Part shown: in pieces, positions 1-6,566 of the stretch
Numbering within the stretch: the stretch's first letter is position 1
Layout of the letters: each line of letters opens with the position of its first letter
DNA from: an uncultured Campylobacter sp.
Lineage (GTDB): Bacteria; Campylobacterota; Campylobacteria; Campylobacterales; Campylobacteraceae
Assembly (NCBI GenBank): GCA_938041615.1
Contig: CALISV010000106.1
Span: 1-7,128 of the forward strand
Direction of reading: 5' to 3'
DNA length: 7,128 bases
Notes under the pieces: model-generated
What the model saw: the letters and a program-made list of their open reading frames with translations, nothing else
Databases searched by the model: none
What the model was told of the DNA's origin: nothing
Position numbers and translations under genes: made by a program

Positions 1-1
1 C

Positions 2-100
2 CCGCACCCTGTAAGCGTCAAATTTGACGCCAAATACGGCACGACGTCTCTCGTCAACAAAGCCGCAACCACAGCCGGCGCCATAAATAAACAATACTAA
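2..100 (+). CDS. C-terminal end of an unidentified protein (5' end outside window)
   Basis: An open frame enters from the left edge and ends at TAA 98-100, giving 32 visible residues that finish ...TSLVNKAATTAGAINKQY. The tail is rich in Ala, Thr and Asn and ends in Tyr. It has no cysteine and no recognisable motif. Ala/Thr-rich ends with a terminal aromatic residue occur in surface-exposed or outer-membrane proteins, but this is far too little to assign a family. The frame is uninterrupted and its codon choice resembles the neighbours, so I think it is a real gene end rather than a chance frame. It points toward the minus-strand operon, so the two converge across the gap at 101-451. No clear intrinsic terminator follows it. 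Confidence 0.5.
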   Translation, partial: PHPVSVKFDAKYGTTSLVNKAATTAGAINKQY

Positions 101-451
101 ATTTTGAGTTTTTGCGGTGCGGGTCTGGGCGAGTAAAATTTGCAAATTTGAACGCAAAAGCCAAGATAAGATACTGCAGCAACAAGCTGCAACGCCAACA
201 CAAAGCGGTTGTGCGGTAAATTTTAATAGCGATAAAACGCGTAGTTTGCCGAGTCAAATTTTACTCCACCCTAATTCGCACTGCAAATTTGCGACTCTTG
301 GAAGGCGACCTCAAATGCAGCGAAACTGCACAAAATCTCTCCCATAACGAGCCGCAGTATAAAAGCTAAATTAAGCAAAAAAGTGCCGAACAAACAACGC
401 ATGCATACAGCAATAAACGATATTTCGATGCAGAAAAAGCCAAAAGCAAAT
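101..451. other. Intergenic stretch between convergent genes, no convincing gene
   Basis: These 351 bases separate the left-edge plus-strand gene from the 3' end of the minus-strand operon. I find no tRNA-like cloverleaf and no coding frame with a ribosome site and a protein-like composition. The longest frame (117-347, plus, GTG start) encodes a Cys/Arg/Gln-rich peptide without family resemblance. The stretch holds six copies of AAATTT wholly inside it, a 12-bp inverted repeat (131-142 with 255-266) and an A/T-rich part near 358-450. A -10-like TATAAA lies at 358-363 with nothing obvious to transcribe. No classic stem plus T-run terminator is visible for either converging gene; short T-runs read leftwards near 431-436 and 379-384 could contribute. 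Confidence 0.6.
131..266. repeat. 12-bp perfect inverted repeat in the left intergenic gap
   Basis: GAGTAAAATTTG at 131-142 is repeated exactly on the other strand at 255-266 (CAAATTTTACTC). The first arm runs on into GCAAATTTG (142-150), and the same word recurs at 283-291. Around the second arm, GAGTC (251-255) can also pair with GACTC (293-297), with AAATTT on both inner sides, giving an imperfect stem with a 23-nt loop. Because AAATTT is extremely common throughout the window, part of this pairing is expected by chance; the flanking GAGT is what makes it more specific. It could be a degenerate copy of a dispersed intergenic repeat. Confidence 0.4.
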
Positions 452-1636
452 TTAAGTCAGCGACGTCGTCTGATAAAGCTTCATCAAATTTTCGTAAAAC
501 TCTCTCTCAGTCTGCTTTTCGAGCAGTCCGTTACTAGGGAAAAGATCGTCGCAAAGCTTTTGGATATTTTCAAATCGGCTCGGGAAAAGCTCGCTCAGTA
601 TCATCGCCGAGATGTCGCGCCGCATGAGAATCGCAGGCGGCAAGATACCCGCTAGCAGTAGCGTTTTTAGCGTCTGGGCGTGGTATTTGATATGGTGATG
701 TTGGCCGTGCGGGCAGGTCTTGGTGCTAACTAGCGTCTTGCACTCGTCGCAGTAGACGAGCTCGGGCAGCACGACGATATCTAAATTTAGATCGTTTTTG
801 TAGCGTTCTAGCACCGTGTGAGCGACGTTGTGATCGTAAAACATCCCGATACCCGCGTGATTTTGCCCGACTATGAGCTTATGGGCACCCAGCCTATGCG
901 CCGCGATGCACTCTAGCGTCGGATTTAGGTGCGAGCTAAAGAGATTTGAGTTCTCAAAAGGCACGATGATCAGGCGGTTTTTGGGGACGTAGTTTTGGAT
1001 GAAGTATTCCAGCACGCTTTTTTTGAGCGCGAAGCTCATCATCTCGTCCGCGCCGTGGCTTTTTAGTAAAAATAGCAGCACCAGATCGGAGCTGTCTATC
1101 GTCATCCTGATCAGGCGCTCGTGCGCGCGGTTAAATGGCTCCGCGGTTAGCATGATCGCCGAGATTTTGCGGACGTTTTGCTCCCTTTTGACCTCTTCGA
1201 TGAGTTTTCTTACCTCGGCTAGCTTGTCGTCGTAGATTTTTATCTCGCCGCTTACGGCCAGTTCGCCGCTTTGGCTTTGCTGTGCGGGCGCGGCTTCGTT
1301 AGCGCGAAAGATATTTTGCGAGCTTTTTTCGGTGTTAAATTTAAAAACCTCGCCGACCTCGATATACCCCACGACCTTACCGCCGTTGATAAGCTCTATA
1401 TGATCGCCTTTTGAGGCGTTTTTTATCGTTTCTTGATTGCGCTTGCCGTGTGGCGCAAATACGAAAGTATATGGCATCGGCTCGCCGGCCAAAAAGCCCG
1501 TCTCATAGATCTCGTTCGCCTCTTTTTCGTTCATCAGGCGGTTAAATTTACTAAAAATTTGATTTTCTATGAGATCAAGCGCGCCGAAGGCCTCGTCGTT
1601 TATCCAAACGGCGTTATTTTTTCTTGACGACGTCAT
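452..1636 (-). CDS. ATP-sulfurylase-fold protein with degenerate active site (Cj1609-like)
   Basis: This 394-residue protein has the overall shape of homo-oligomeric ATP sulfurylase (Sat), which makes adenylyl sulfate from ATP and sulfate. Residues 1-100 match the N-terminal PUA-like domain (FSKFNRLM stands where FSPLTGFM is usual). Residues 101-135 are a low-complexity Ala/Gln/Ser linker. Residues 155-350 match the catalytic domain, including PFNRAHERLIR (167-177), VGQNHAGIGMFYD (256-268), a zinc-type CDECKTLVSTKTCPHG (296-311) and PPAILMRRDI (333-342). The substrate-binding motifs are altered: QTRN is LTAE (163-166), HRAH is NRAH (169-172), GRDHAG is GQNHAG (257-262), YAGP(K/R)EA is lost near 231-240, and the SxTKxR segment is HAQTLK (319-324). 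The ATG at 1636 has a good ribosome site and lies inside the response-regulator gene. I expect it not to be an active sulfurylase; a sensory or structural role is inference. Confidence 0.85.
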   Translation of the reverse strand: MTSSRKNNAVWINDEAFGALDLIENQIFSKFNRLMNEKEANEIYETGFLAGEPMPYTFVFAPHGKRNQETIKNASKGDHIELINGGKVVGYIEVGEVFKFNTEKSSQNIFRANEAAPAQQSQSGELAVSGEIKIYDDKLAEVRKLIEEVKREQNVRKISAIMLTAEPFNRAHERLIRMTIDSSDLVLLFLLKSHGADEMMSFALKKSVLEYFIQNYVPKNRLIIVPFENSNLFSSHLNPTLECIAAHRLGAHKLIVGQNHAGIGMFYDHNVAHTVLERYKNDLNLDIVVLPELVYCDECKTLVSTKTCPHGQHHHIKYHAQTLKTLLLAGILPPAILMRRDISAMILSELFPSRFENIQKLCDDLFPSNGLLEKQTEREFYENLMKLYQTTSLT

Positions 1637-2540
1637 ATTTTTTCCTCTTTTCCCAAAGCGATTTGCGCGAGATGCCTAGCTTTTTGCTAAGCTCGGTGTC
1701 GGGGTATTTGTCCTGATAGTTTACGATGATGTGCTTGATGTAGTCGTCGATCGTCAAAATTTCGTCGATTTGGAAATTTTTCTCGTCGCTTGCGATGTTT
1801 AGCGTCTCCATCGGCGCTTCTTCGTTCGGATTGGTCGAGCTTGCGATGAGCTTGCGTTTGGCGGCGAGAGATACGATCTGATTTTTGGCCTCTTGGCGTA
1901 AAATTTGAAAATTTGAAAAATACAAAAGCGTGCGCGGATTTGCCGCGGCTATGGCCTCTACGTCGATGCCTGGCTCTAGCGGGACGTATTTAAAGCTCAA
2001 ATTTAGCGCCTTTGCGTACTCAAAAACAAAATTATCGGCGTTTATCATTTTATTGCACTTTATAAGAAGCGGCAGCTTTATGCGCTTAAAGTCGAAATTT
2101 AGCGCCGAAACGGCCTTAAAATGATAGTTTAGGTAGTCTTGATAGGTTTTTATAAATGTTTGCAGCCGCCTAAACTCTTCGAAATGCTTGATCTTTCGCA
2201 CCAGCTCCTCGATCATAAACGGCTTTTGTATGTAGTCGCTAGCGCCCGCTTTTATCGGGATCGAGACGGTGTCGTTGCTGATATAGGTGATGAGCAGGAT
2301 AACGACGGAATCTTTAAATTTTTGTATGATTTTTAGCGTGTCGTCGCCGGCAAACGCGCTAGAGAGCAGCACAACGTCAAAGTGCACGTCCTTAGCGCCC
2401 TCCTTTGCCTTCTGCTCGGGCCCACTTTTCATCGCCTCCGCCGCGCTCCTTGCGATCTCGCACTCGTAGCCTAGATCTTCTAGCTTTGATGCGATGCTTT
2501 GGGCTAGGTAGATTTCGTTTTCTATTATCAAAACTCTCAT
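1614..2540 (-). CDS. Atypical orphan response regulator, HP1021/Cj1608 type
   Basis: The 308-residue protein has an N-terminal receiver domain (about 1-120), a middle region (125-250) with no recognised motif, and a C-terminal Fis-type helix-turn-helix (about 262-302, TELSKKLGISRKSLWEKRKKY). The receiver is non-canonical: the phospho-acceptor Asp is Ser60 (FDVVLLSS), the usual acidic pair is Glu7-Asn8, and residues 38-53 form a charged insertion. T85 and K106 (YIQKPF) are kept. Phosphorelay control is therefore unlikely. Related Helicobacter and Campylobacter proteins, as I recall, bind oriC, affect replication initiation and act as redox-responsive regulators without phosphorylation. This copy has only two cysteines (C27, C162). 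No histidine kinase gene is adjacent. It starts 18 bp after ispDF with a weak ribosome site and overlaps the next gene by 23 bp, so all three are probably one transcript. Family assignment rests on domain architecture, the Asp-to-Ser change and gene order. Confidence 0.88.
   Translation of the reverse strand: MRVLIIENEIYLAQSIASKLEDLGYECEIARSAAEAMKSGPEQKAKEGAKDVHFDVVLLSSAFAGDDTLKIIQKFKDSVVILLITYISNDTVSIPIKAGASDYIQKPFMIEELVRKIKHFEEFRRLQTFIKTYQDYLNYHFKAVSALNFDFKRIKLPLLIKCNKMINADNFVFEYAKALNLSFKYVPLEPGIDVEAIAAANPRTLLYFSNFQILRQEAKNQIVSLAAKRKLIASSTNPNEEAPMETLNIASDEKNFQIDEILTIDDYIKHIIVNYQDKYPDTELSKKLGISRKSLWEKRKKYDVVKKK
1643..1648 (-). promoter_or_regulatory. Ribosome binding site for the ATP-sulfurylase-like gene, inside the upstream gene
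   Basis: Read on the minus strand, AGAGGA is followed by six bases and then ATG at 1636. The site lies within the last 12 codons of the response regulator, so ribosomes finishing that gene pass directly over the start of the next. It supports the chosen start and the 23-bp gene overlap. Confidence 0.7.
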
Positions 2541-2558
2541 TTTTTTACTTTCGTCGTT

Positions 2559-3689
2559 TTATTTTTGCGTCCAGTCGTAAATTTTTAGACTCGCCGACGC
2601 CGTAGCGGCTATGCCCTCGCCTCGCCCGGTAAAGCCCAGCTTCTCGGTCGTAGTGGCCTTTACGTTTATGCGGCTCGGGGTTAAATTTAGAGCATTTGCG
2701 ATGTTTATTTCCATCGCGGATTTAAATTTACTAAGCTTTGGCCTCTCGGCGATGACGGTGACATCGGCGTTAATAAGCTCAAAACCGACGCTTTGAACAA
2801 GCCTATATGCTTCTTTTAGTAACATAGCAGAGTCCGCTCCCTTAAATTTATCGTCGGTATCGGGGAAATGCTCGCCTATATCGCCCAGTCCCGCCGCTCC
2901 AAGTATGGCGTCTATGAGCGCGTGGATAGCTACGTCGCCGTCAGAGTGAGCCTTTAAATTTCGCTCAAAAGGTATTTTCTCGCCGCCGATTGTTACGAAA
3001 CTTCCCTCTTTTTTCTCTTCTTCAAAGGCATGCACGTCAAAGCCGTTTCCCACGTAAATTTCGCTTGAGGGCATGCTAAGGCCGCAAATTTTAGAAAGGT
3101 CGTCTTTAAAAGTGATTTTTCTAGCGTTTTCATCGCCTTGCACGTACCAAATTTTACCGCCCGCAGCCGCTATCGCCGAGCTATCGTCGGTGTAAATTTG
3201 ACCTGATTCGAGCGCGCTTTTTAGCATTGCCGTGCGCGAGAGCTGAGGAGTTTGGATGAGCTTGATCTGCTCTCTATCGACGGCCCCAGAGCCTAGATAA
3301 ACGGTATCCGGTACTTTTAGTGCAGGCACGACGCAATCGGCATTTTGGATGCCGCTCATTATACGCGAGAAAAGCTCCGCGCCAATCATCGGACGAGCGA
3401 TGTCGCTAACTAAAACAAATTCGCTTTGGACGAGCTTAAGAGCGTTTTTTAGGCTCTCTTGACGCGTCGCGCCGCCTTTTAAGAAGCGATACGTTGGGGC
3501 AAATTTGCTCATATATTTTTCCTCGTTTGAGGCGATGATTATCTCTTTAAAAGCATAATGCGAGCTTAAATTTTTAGCCGCAAAGAGCCATAGCGGATCG
3601 CTTCCGACGCGCAACCACTGCTTTTTAACGGGCATTTCAAAACGGCTGGAGCTTCCGGCTCCGAGCATTATCAGCGTAACGTCTAGCAA
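2559..3689 (-). CDS. ispDF: Bifunctional IspD/IspF enzyme of the MEP isoprenoid pathway
   Basis: This 376-residue cytosolic fusion carries two MEP-pathway steps: IspD (MEP cytidylyltransferase, residues 1-205) and IspF (MECDP synthase, 211-376). IspD shows the nucleotide loop LGAGSSSRF (9-17), KKQW (22-25), GGATRQES (72-79), SDIARP (95-100, where HDAARP is usual), PDT (127-129), TPQ (147-149), TDDSS (167-171) and K191. IspF shows the metal ligands DVH (218-220) and H256, the AHSDGD segment (247-252), FPDTD (275-279) and the cytidine-side [14 protein letters not shown] (346-359). All catalytic positions I can place are present, so it should be active. Such fusions are usual in this phylum and in some Alphaproteobacteria. 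The start is TTG at 3689, chosen because AAGGAG sits five bases upstream and because the N-terminal beta strand (LDVTLIML) is needed; the next ATG, residue 8, would remove it. It is the first gene of the leftward operon. Confidence 0.96.
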   Translation of the reverse strand: MLDVTLIMLGAGSSSRFEMPVKKQWLRVGSDPLWLFAAKNLSSHYAFKEIIIASNEEKYMSKFAPTYRFLKGGATRQESLKNALKLVQSEFVLVSDIARPMIGAELFSRIMSGIQNADCVVPALKVPDTVYLGSGAVDREQIKLIQTPQLSRTAMLKSALESGQIYTDDSSAIAAAGGKIWYVQGDENARKITFKDDLSKICGLSMPSSEIYVGNGFDVHAFEEEKKEGSFVTIGGEKIPFERNLKAHSDGDVAIHALIDAILGAAGLGDIGEHFPDTDDKFKGADSAMLLKEAYRLVQSVGFELINADVTVIAERPKLSKFKSAMEINIANALNLTPSRINVKATTTEKLGFTGRGEGIAATASASLKIYDWTQK

Positions 3690-3694
3690 AATTT

Positions 3695-3700
3695 CTCCTT
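3695..3700 (-). promoter_or_regulatory. Strong ribosome binding site that fixes the TTG start of ispDF
   Basis: On the minus strand AAGGAG is followed by AAATT and TTG. The full Shine-Dalgarno match at a five-base spacing selects TTG 3689 over the internal ATG at residue 8. Confidence 0.75.
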
Positions 3701-3717
3701 TGGCGAAGTGTTACGAT

Positions 3718-3723
3718 ATTATA
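3718..3723 (-). promoter_or_regulatory. Sigma-70 type -10 box for the ispDF operon
   Basis: Minus-strand sequence reads GATGTATAATATCG, a perfect TATAAT about 28 bases upstream of the TTG start, which leaves a short leader beginning near 3710-3712. Upstream is A/T-rich with a T-run (CTTTTAGG) but no clear TTGACA, which is normal for this group because the -35 box is poorly conserved. It would drive ispDF, the response regulator and the sulfurylase-like gene. Confidence 0.6.
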
Positions 3724-3755
3724 CATCCTAAAAGCTTGTTTTTATCTTTTTTGAG

Positions 3756-3761
3756 TAAGAT
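3756..3761 (+). promoter_or_regulatory. Candidate -10 box for the thiC-mrp operon
   Basis: TAAGAT lies just after a T-rich tract (3739-3752) ending in TTTTTTGAG. This resembles the Campylobacter sigma-70 layout of a T-run plus G ahead of a TA-rich -10. Transcription would begin near 3768, leaving roughly 20 bases with AAGGAG at 3777-3782 before the ATG at 3789. An alternative TATTAT at 3717-3722 overlaps the ispDF -10 on the opposite strand. No TPP riboswitch fits in this leader. Confidence 0.4.
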
Positions 3762-3788
3762 TAGAACCAAAATTTTAAGGAGCGAAAC

Positions 3789-5123
3789 ATGAAAGAATTT
3801 CGGGTCATATTTGACTCCGCCGACAAAACTCCGACGCAGATGTACTACGCTAAAAAAGGCGTCATAACGCCCGAGATGAATTACGTAGCGCAAGCTGAAA
3901 TGCTAGATCCCCAGCTCGTTAGAAGCGAGGTCGCCGCGGGCAAGATGATAATCCCTGCTAATATCCATCACGAAAATTTGCTCCCTATGGCGATCGGCAG
4001 GAAGGCAAAAACCAAAATCAACGCAAATATCGGCAACTCGAGCCTAAGCAGCGATATCTGCGCCGAGCTTGAAAAGCTGCAAATTTGCCTAAAATACGGC
4101 GCCGACACGGTCATGGATCTAAGTACGGGCGGCGATTTGGATGCCATTAGAAGCGCTATAATCGCAAACTCCACCGTCCCCATAGGCACCGTGCCGATGT
4201 ATCAGATCATCCACGATATAAAAGAAGTCGAAAATTTGACGACGGATGACATCCTAAAAACGCTCGAAAAACAGGCACGCCAGGGCGTTAGCTACTTCAC
4301 GATACATGCGGGCTTTTTGCTTAAATTTATGCCGCTAGTCGCAAAACGCAAGATGGGTATCGTTAGCCGCGGCGGCAGCTTAACTGCTAGCTGGATGATG
4401 CATCATCATAAAGAAAACCCGTTTTATGAGGCCTTTGACGATATTTTAGAAATTTGCGCCGCTCACGACGTCGCGCTATCTCTTGGCGACGGGTTGCGTC
4501 CTGGTTGCCTATACGACGCGACTGATGAGGCTCAGCTTAGCGAGCTGCGGGTTTTAGGCGAGCTAACGCTACGCGCATGGGAGAAAAACGTGCAGGTGAT
4601 GATCGAGGGGCCGGGTCATATTCCTTTAAACCAAATAGAGTATAATATGAAAATCGAACGCGAGCTGTGCCACGGCGCGCCATTTTACGTGCTAGGACCG
4701 CTTCCTACGGACATCGGCGCGGGGTACGATCACATCACTTCGGCTATCGGCGGGACGATGGCGGCCTTTTACGGAGCCTCGATGCTGTGCTACGTGACGC
4801 CTAAAGAACACCTAGGCCTACCTAACGCAAACGACGTCAGAGAAGGCATCGTAGCACATAAAATCGCCGCTCACGCAGCCGACGTCGCGCTAGGCAAAGC
4901 AGGTGCGATAGAGCGCGATCACGCGATGAGCGACGCTAGATACGCTTTTGACTGGAACAGGCAGTTTGAGCTGAGTCTAGACCCCGAAAGAGCGCGCGAG
5001 CTACATGACGAGAGCTTGCCGCAAGAGTCGTTTAAAAAGGCGGAATTTTGCTCGATGTGCGGGCCTAAATTTTGCGCGTATAAAATTTCAAAAAATCTAA
5101 TGAAGGAGAAAAATGTTAAGTAA
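3789..5123 (+). CDS. thiC: ThiC, phosphomethylpyrimidine (HMP-P) synthase
   Basis: ThiC converts aminoimidazole ribotide to HMP phosphate, the pyrimidine half of thiamine, by a radical-SAM reaction. The cluster motif is C-terminal, CSMCGPKFC (C421, C424, C429), the non-standard CxxCxxxxC typical of ThiC. Other family signatures are NANIGNSS (79-85 with the preceding Asn), MDLSTGGD (109-116), SRGGS (193-197), GDGLRPGC (233-240), EGPGH (273-277), and TPKEHLGLP (337-345). At 444 residues it is the short form lacking the roughly 150-residue N-terminal extension of E. coli ThiC; the core is complete. ATG 3789 has AAGGAG six bases upstream. It heads the rightward operon, shares a promoter region with divergent ispDF and overlaps mrp by 11 bp. 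As I recall, thiC is elsewhere in C. jejuni, so its place between ispDF and mrp appears lineage-specific. Confidence 0.97.
   Translation: MKEFRVIFDSADKTPTQMYYAKKGVITPEMNYVAQAEMLDPQLVRSEVAAGKMIIPANIHHENLLPMAIGRKAKTKINANIGNSSLSSDICAELEKLQICLKYGADTVMDLSTGGDLDAIRSAIIANSTVPIGTVPMYQIIHDIKEVENLTTDDILKTLEKQARQGVSYFTIHAGFLLKFMPLVAKRKMGIVSRGGSLTASWMMHHHKENPFYEAFDDILEICAAHDVALSLGDGLRPGCLYDATDEAQLSELRVLGELTLRAWEKNVQVMIEGPGHIPLNQIEYNMKIERELCHGAPFYVLGPLPTDIGAGYDHITSAIGGTMAAFYGASMLCYVTPKEHLGLPNANDVREGIVAHKIAAHAADVALGKAGAIERDHAMSDARYAFDWNRQFELSLDPERARELHDESLPQESFKKAEFCSMCGPKFCAYKISKNLMKEKNVK
5103..5108 (+). promoter_or_regulatory. Ribosome binding site for mrp, inside thiC
   Basis: AAGGAG is followed by four A residues and ATG 5113, all upstream of the thiC stop at 5121-5123. 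The site lies in the last seven codons of thiC and supports coupled translation of the two genes. Confidence 0.75.
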
Positions 5124-6213
5124 AGAGGAAGTCTTAAATAGACTAAAAGGCGTGATATATCCGGGCTTTGAGAAAGATATCGTGAGCTTTGGATTCGTAA
5201 AAAACGTCGAAATCGGCGAGAAAATTTTAATCGAGGTCGAGATCGTAAGCTCAAATCCGGACGTAGCAAACGAGCTGCGAACCGATATAAAGCGCGTGAT
5301 GGGCTCAAACGAGTGTGTCATCAATATCATCCAACCAAAAATCCCAGAAGAAAAAAGCAACAGCCAAAGCGGTAAAAACATCGCTCCGCAGATCAAAAAT
5401 TTCGTAATGGTAAGCTCGGGTAAAGGCGGCGTGGGCAAGAGCACTACTACGCTAAATTTAGCTATCTCGATGGCTAAGCTAGGTAAAAAAGTAGGCATCC
5501 TAGATGCCGATATCTACGGTCCAAACATCCCAAGAATGCTCGGCGAAGTGGGCACGCAGCCGCAAGTCGTCGGTAATAAACTAAAACCGATCCTAACTCA
5601 CGGCGTCGAGATGATGAGTATGGGCGTGCTAATGGAAGAAGGCATGAGCCTCATCTGGCGCGGCTCGATGATCATGAAAGCTATCGAGCAGCTGCTAAAA
5701 GACGTATTTTGGAGCGAGCTGGACGTGTTATTCCTCGATATGCCTCCGGGAACGGGCGACGCGCAGCTAACTCTAGCTCAAAGCGTGCCGGTAACTGCAG
5801 GTGTCTGCGTCACAACGCCACAAGTGGTAGCACTTGACGATAGCAAGCGTGCGCTTGATATGTTTGAGAAACTTCACATACCGATTGCCGGCATCGTGGA
5901 AAACATGAGCGGATTTATCTGCCCTGAAAGCGGCAAGGAGTATGATATATTCGGCAAAGGTACGACCGAAGAGGTAGCAAAAGCCTATAGTACCGAAGTG
6001 CTAGCCGAGATACCTATCGAGCCGGCTGTTCGTGTGGGCGGCGACAGCGGCAAGCCGGTGAGCTTTTACGAGCCAAACTCCGTCACGGCTAAACGCTACG
6101 AAAAAGCGGCGGCTAGACTGTGGGAGATAATCGAAAATATAAACGATGAGGGCGGCGCGGACAACTCGTCTATCCAGCCCGTGATGGACGGCAAGAGCGC
6201 TTGCTCGAAGTAA
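5113..6213 (+). CDS. mrp: Mrp/ApbC family P-loop ATPase, Fe-S cluster carrier
   Basis: The 366-residue cytosolic protein belongs to the Mrp/NBP35 family, which binds and transfers Fe-S clusters to apoproteins. Residues 1-75 form the MIP18/DUF59-type domain. Residues 95-340 are the ATPase: deviant Walker [12 protein letters not shown] (101-111, signature K104), [10 protein letters not shown] (131-140) and DMPPGTGD (209-216). The usual CxxC that holds the bridging cluster between subunits is incomplete: [11 protein letters not shown] (264-274) keeps C270, but the second position is Ser273. The other cysteines are C68, C232 and C364, the last in the C-terminal tail KSACSK. Overlap with thiC is 11 bp in a different frame. 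ApbC was named from Salmonella mutants with thiamine-related defects traced to ThiC activity, so the pairing suggests cluster supply to ThiC. Family is certain; a dedicated ThiC role is inference. Confidence 0.95.
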   Translation: MLSKEEVLNRLKGVIYPGFEKDIVSFGFVKNVEIGEKILIEVEIVSSNPDVANELRTDIKRVMGSNECVINIIQPKIPEEKSNSQSGKNIAPQIKNFVMVSSGKGGVGKSTTTLNLAISMAKLGKKVGILDADIYGPNIPRMLGEVGTQPQVVGNKLKPILTHGVEMMSMGVLMEEGMSLIWRGSMIMKAIEQLLKDVFWSELDVLFLDMPPGTGDAQLTLAQSVPVTAGVCVTTPQVVALDDSKRALDMFEKLHIPIAGIVENMSGFICPESGKEYDIFGKGTTEEVAKAYSTEVLAEIPIEPAVRVGGDSGKPVSFYEPNSVTAKRYEKAAARLWEIIENINDEGGADNSSIQPVMDGKSACSK

Positions 6214-6224
6214 AATTTAAAACC

Positions 6225-6256
6225 TAAAGCCCGAATTTGATCAAATTTGGGCTTTA
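6225..6256 (+). terminator. Near-perfect palindromic hairpin after mrp; weak or bidirectional terminator
   Basis: Starting 11 bases after the mrp stop, two 16-nt arms (6225-6240 and 6241-6256) pair throughout, with one G-U pair (6233/6248). The base contains a GC-rich AAAGCCC/GGGCTTT block and the top is AATTTGATCAAATT, from which a few bases must open as a loop. Only TTT belongs to the right arm, and it is followed by AACTCTCG rather than a T-run, so termination may be incomplete. The next gene has little room for its own promoter (35 bases), so the hairpin may instead set the mrp to ACT-gene ratio or protect the upstream mRNA end. Confidence 0.6.
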
Positions 6257-6290
6257 ACTCTCGCAAATTTACAAATTTAGGAGAACGACG

Positions 6291-6557
6291 ATGAAAGCGA
6301 TCGTAACGGTGATCGGCAAGGACAAAGTTGGCATTGTGGCGGGCGTTTCGGCTAAGCTCGCGCAGCTTGGGCTAAACATAGACGACATCAGCCAGACGGT
6401 TTTGGACGAGTTTTTTACGATGATGGCGGTGGTTTCCAGCGACGAAAAGCAGGACTTCACGGCTCTGCGCGAGGAGCTAAACGAGCTAGGCGAAAAGCTA
6501 AAAGTTAAAATCAACATCCAAAGCTCGGCGATTTTCGACGCCATGCACAACATCTAA
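6291..6557 (+). CDS. Small ACT-domain protein, UPF0237 type
   Basis: An 88-residue stand-alone ACT domain. It shows beta strand AIVTVIG (3-9), the ligand-loop DKVGIVAGVS (11-20), a helix (17-26), NIDDISQTVL (29-38) and strand FFTMMAVVS (41-49). A charged helix (55-70) and strand KVKINIQ (71-77) follow. ACT domains bind small effectors, often amino acids, and regulate partner proteins as dimers; the ligand for this family is not known to me. The ATG at 6291 has AGGAG seven bases upstream. Only 9 bp separate it from the DUF711 gene. This pairing recurs in distant bacteria (for example the neighbouring SP0238 and SP0239 of Streptococcus pneumoniae), pointing to a conserved two-gene unit. Confidence in family is high; function is unknown. 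Confidence 0.93.
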   Translation: MKAIVTVIGKDKVGIVAGVSAKLAQLGLNIDDISQTVLDEFFTMMAVVSSDEKQDFTALREELNELGEKLKVKINIQSSAIFDAMHNI

Positions 6558-6566
6558 GGCGTGCAG

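Noticed and set aside
117..347. Possible 76-residue gene on the plus strand
   Set aside because: GTG start with no ribosome site, odd Cys/Arg/Gln-rich composition and no family resemblance; more likely a chance frame in intergenic DNA.
358..363. TATAAA -10-like box in the left gap
   Set aside because: No gene, ribosome site or evident small RNA lies downstream; A/T-rich sequence makes such hexamers common.
383..655. Plus-strand 90-residue frame
   Set aside because: Its second half lies antisense to the sulfurylase-like gene, its composition is basic and repetitive, and no convincing ribosome site precedes it.
2818..2824. Exact HP1021-box-like heptamer (TGTTACT, minus strand) inside ispDF
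   Set aside because: A seven-base degenerate motif is expected by chance at this length, and the site is deep in coding sequence far from any promoter.
3387..3405. IspD loss of function because HDAARP reads SDIARP (residues 95-100)
   Set aside because: The Asp, Arg and Pro positions are kept and the other IspD motifs are intact, so this looks like tolerated divergence.
3711..3788. TPP riboswitch ahead of thiC
   Set aside because: Many thiC genes carry one, but the leader is under 80 bases and lacks the conserved CTGAGA and ACCTGA-type core segments.
4641..4646. Perfect TATAAT inside thiC
   Set aside because: No suitable upstream element and no internal gene start to serve; a chance occurrence in coding sequence.
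4919..5498. Two minus-strand frames of 129 and 133 residues opposite thiC/mrp
   Set aside because: They are antisense to well-recognised genes, with the Leu/Ser/Arg/Phe-rich composition expected of shadow frames.
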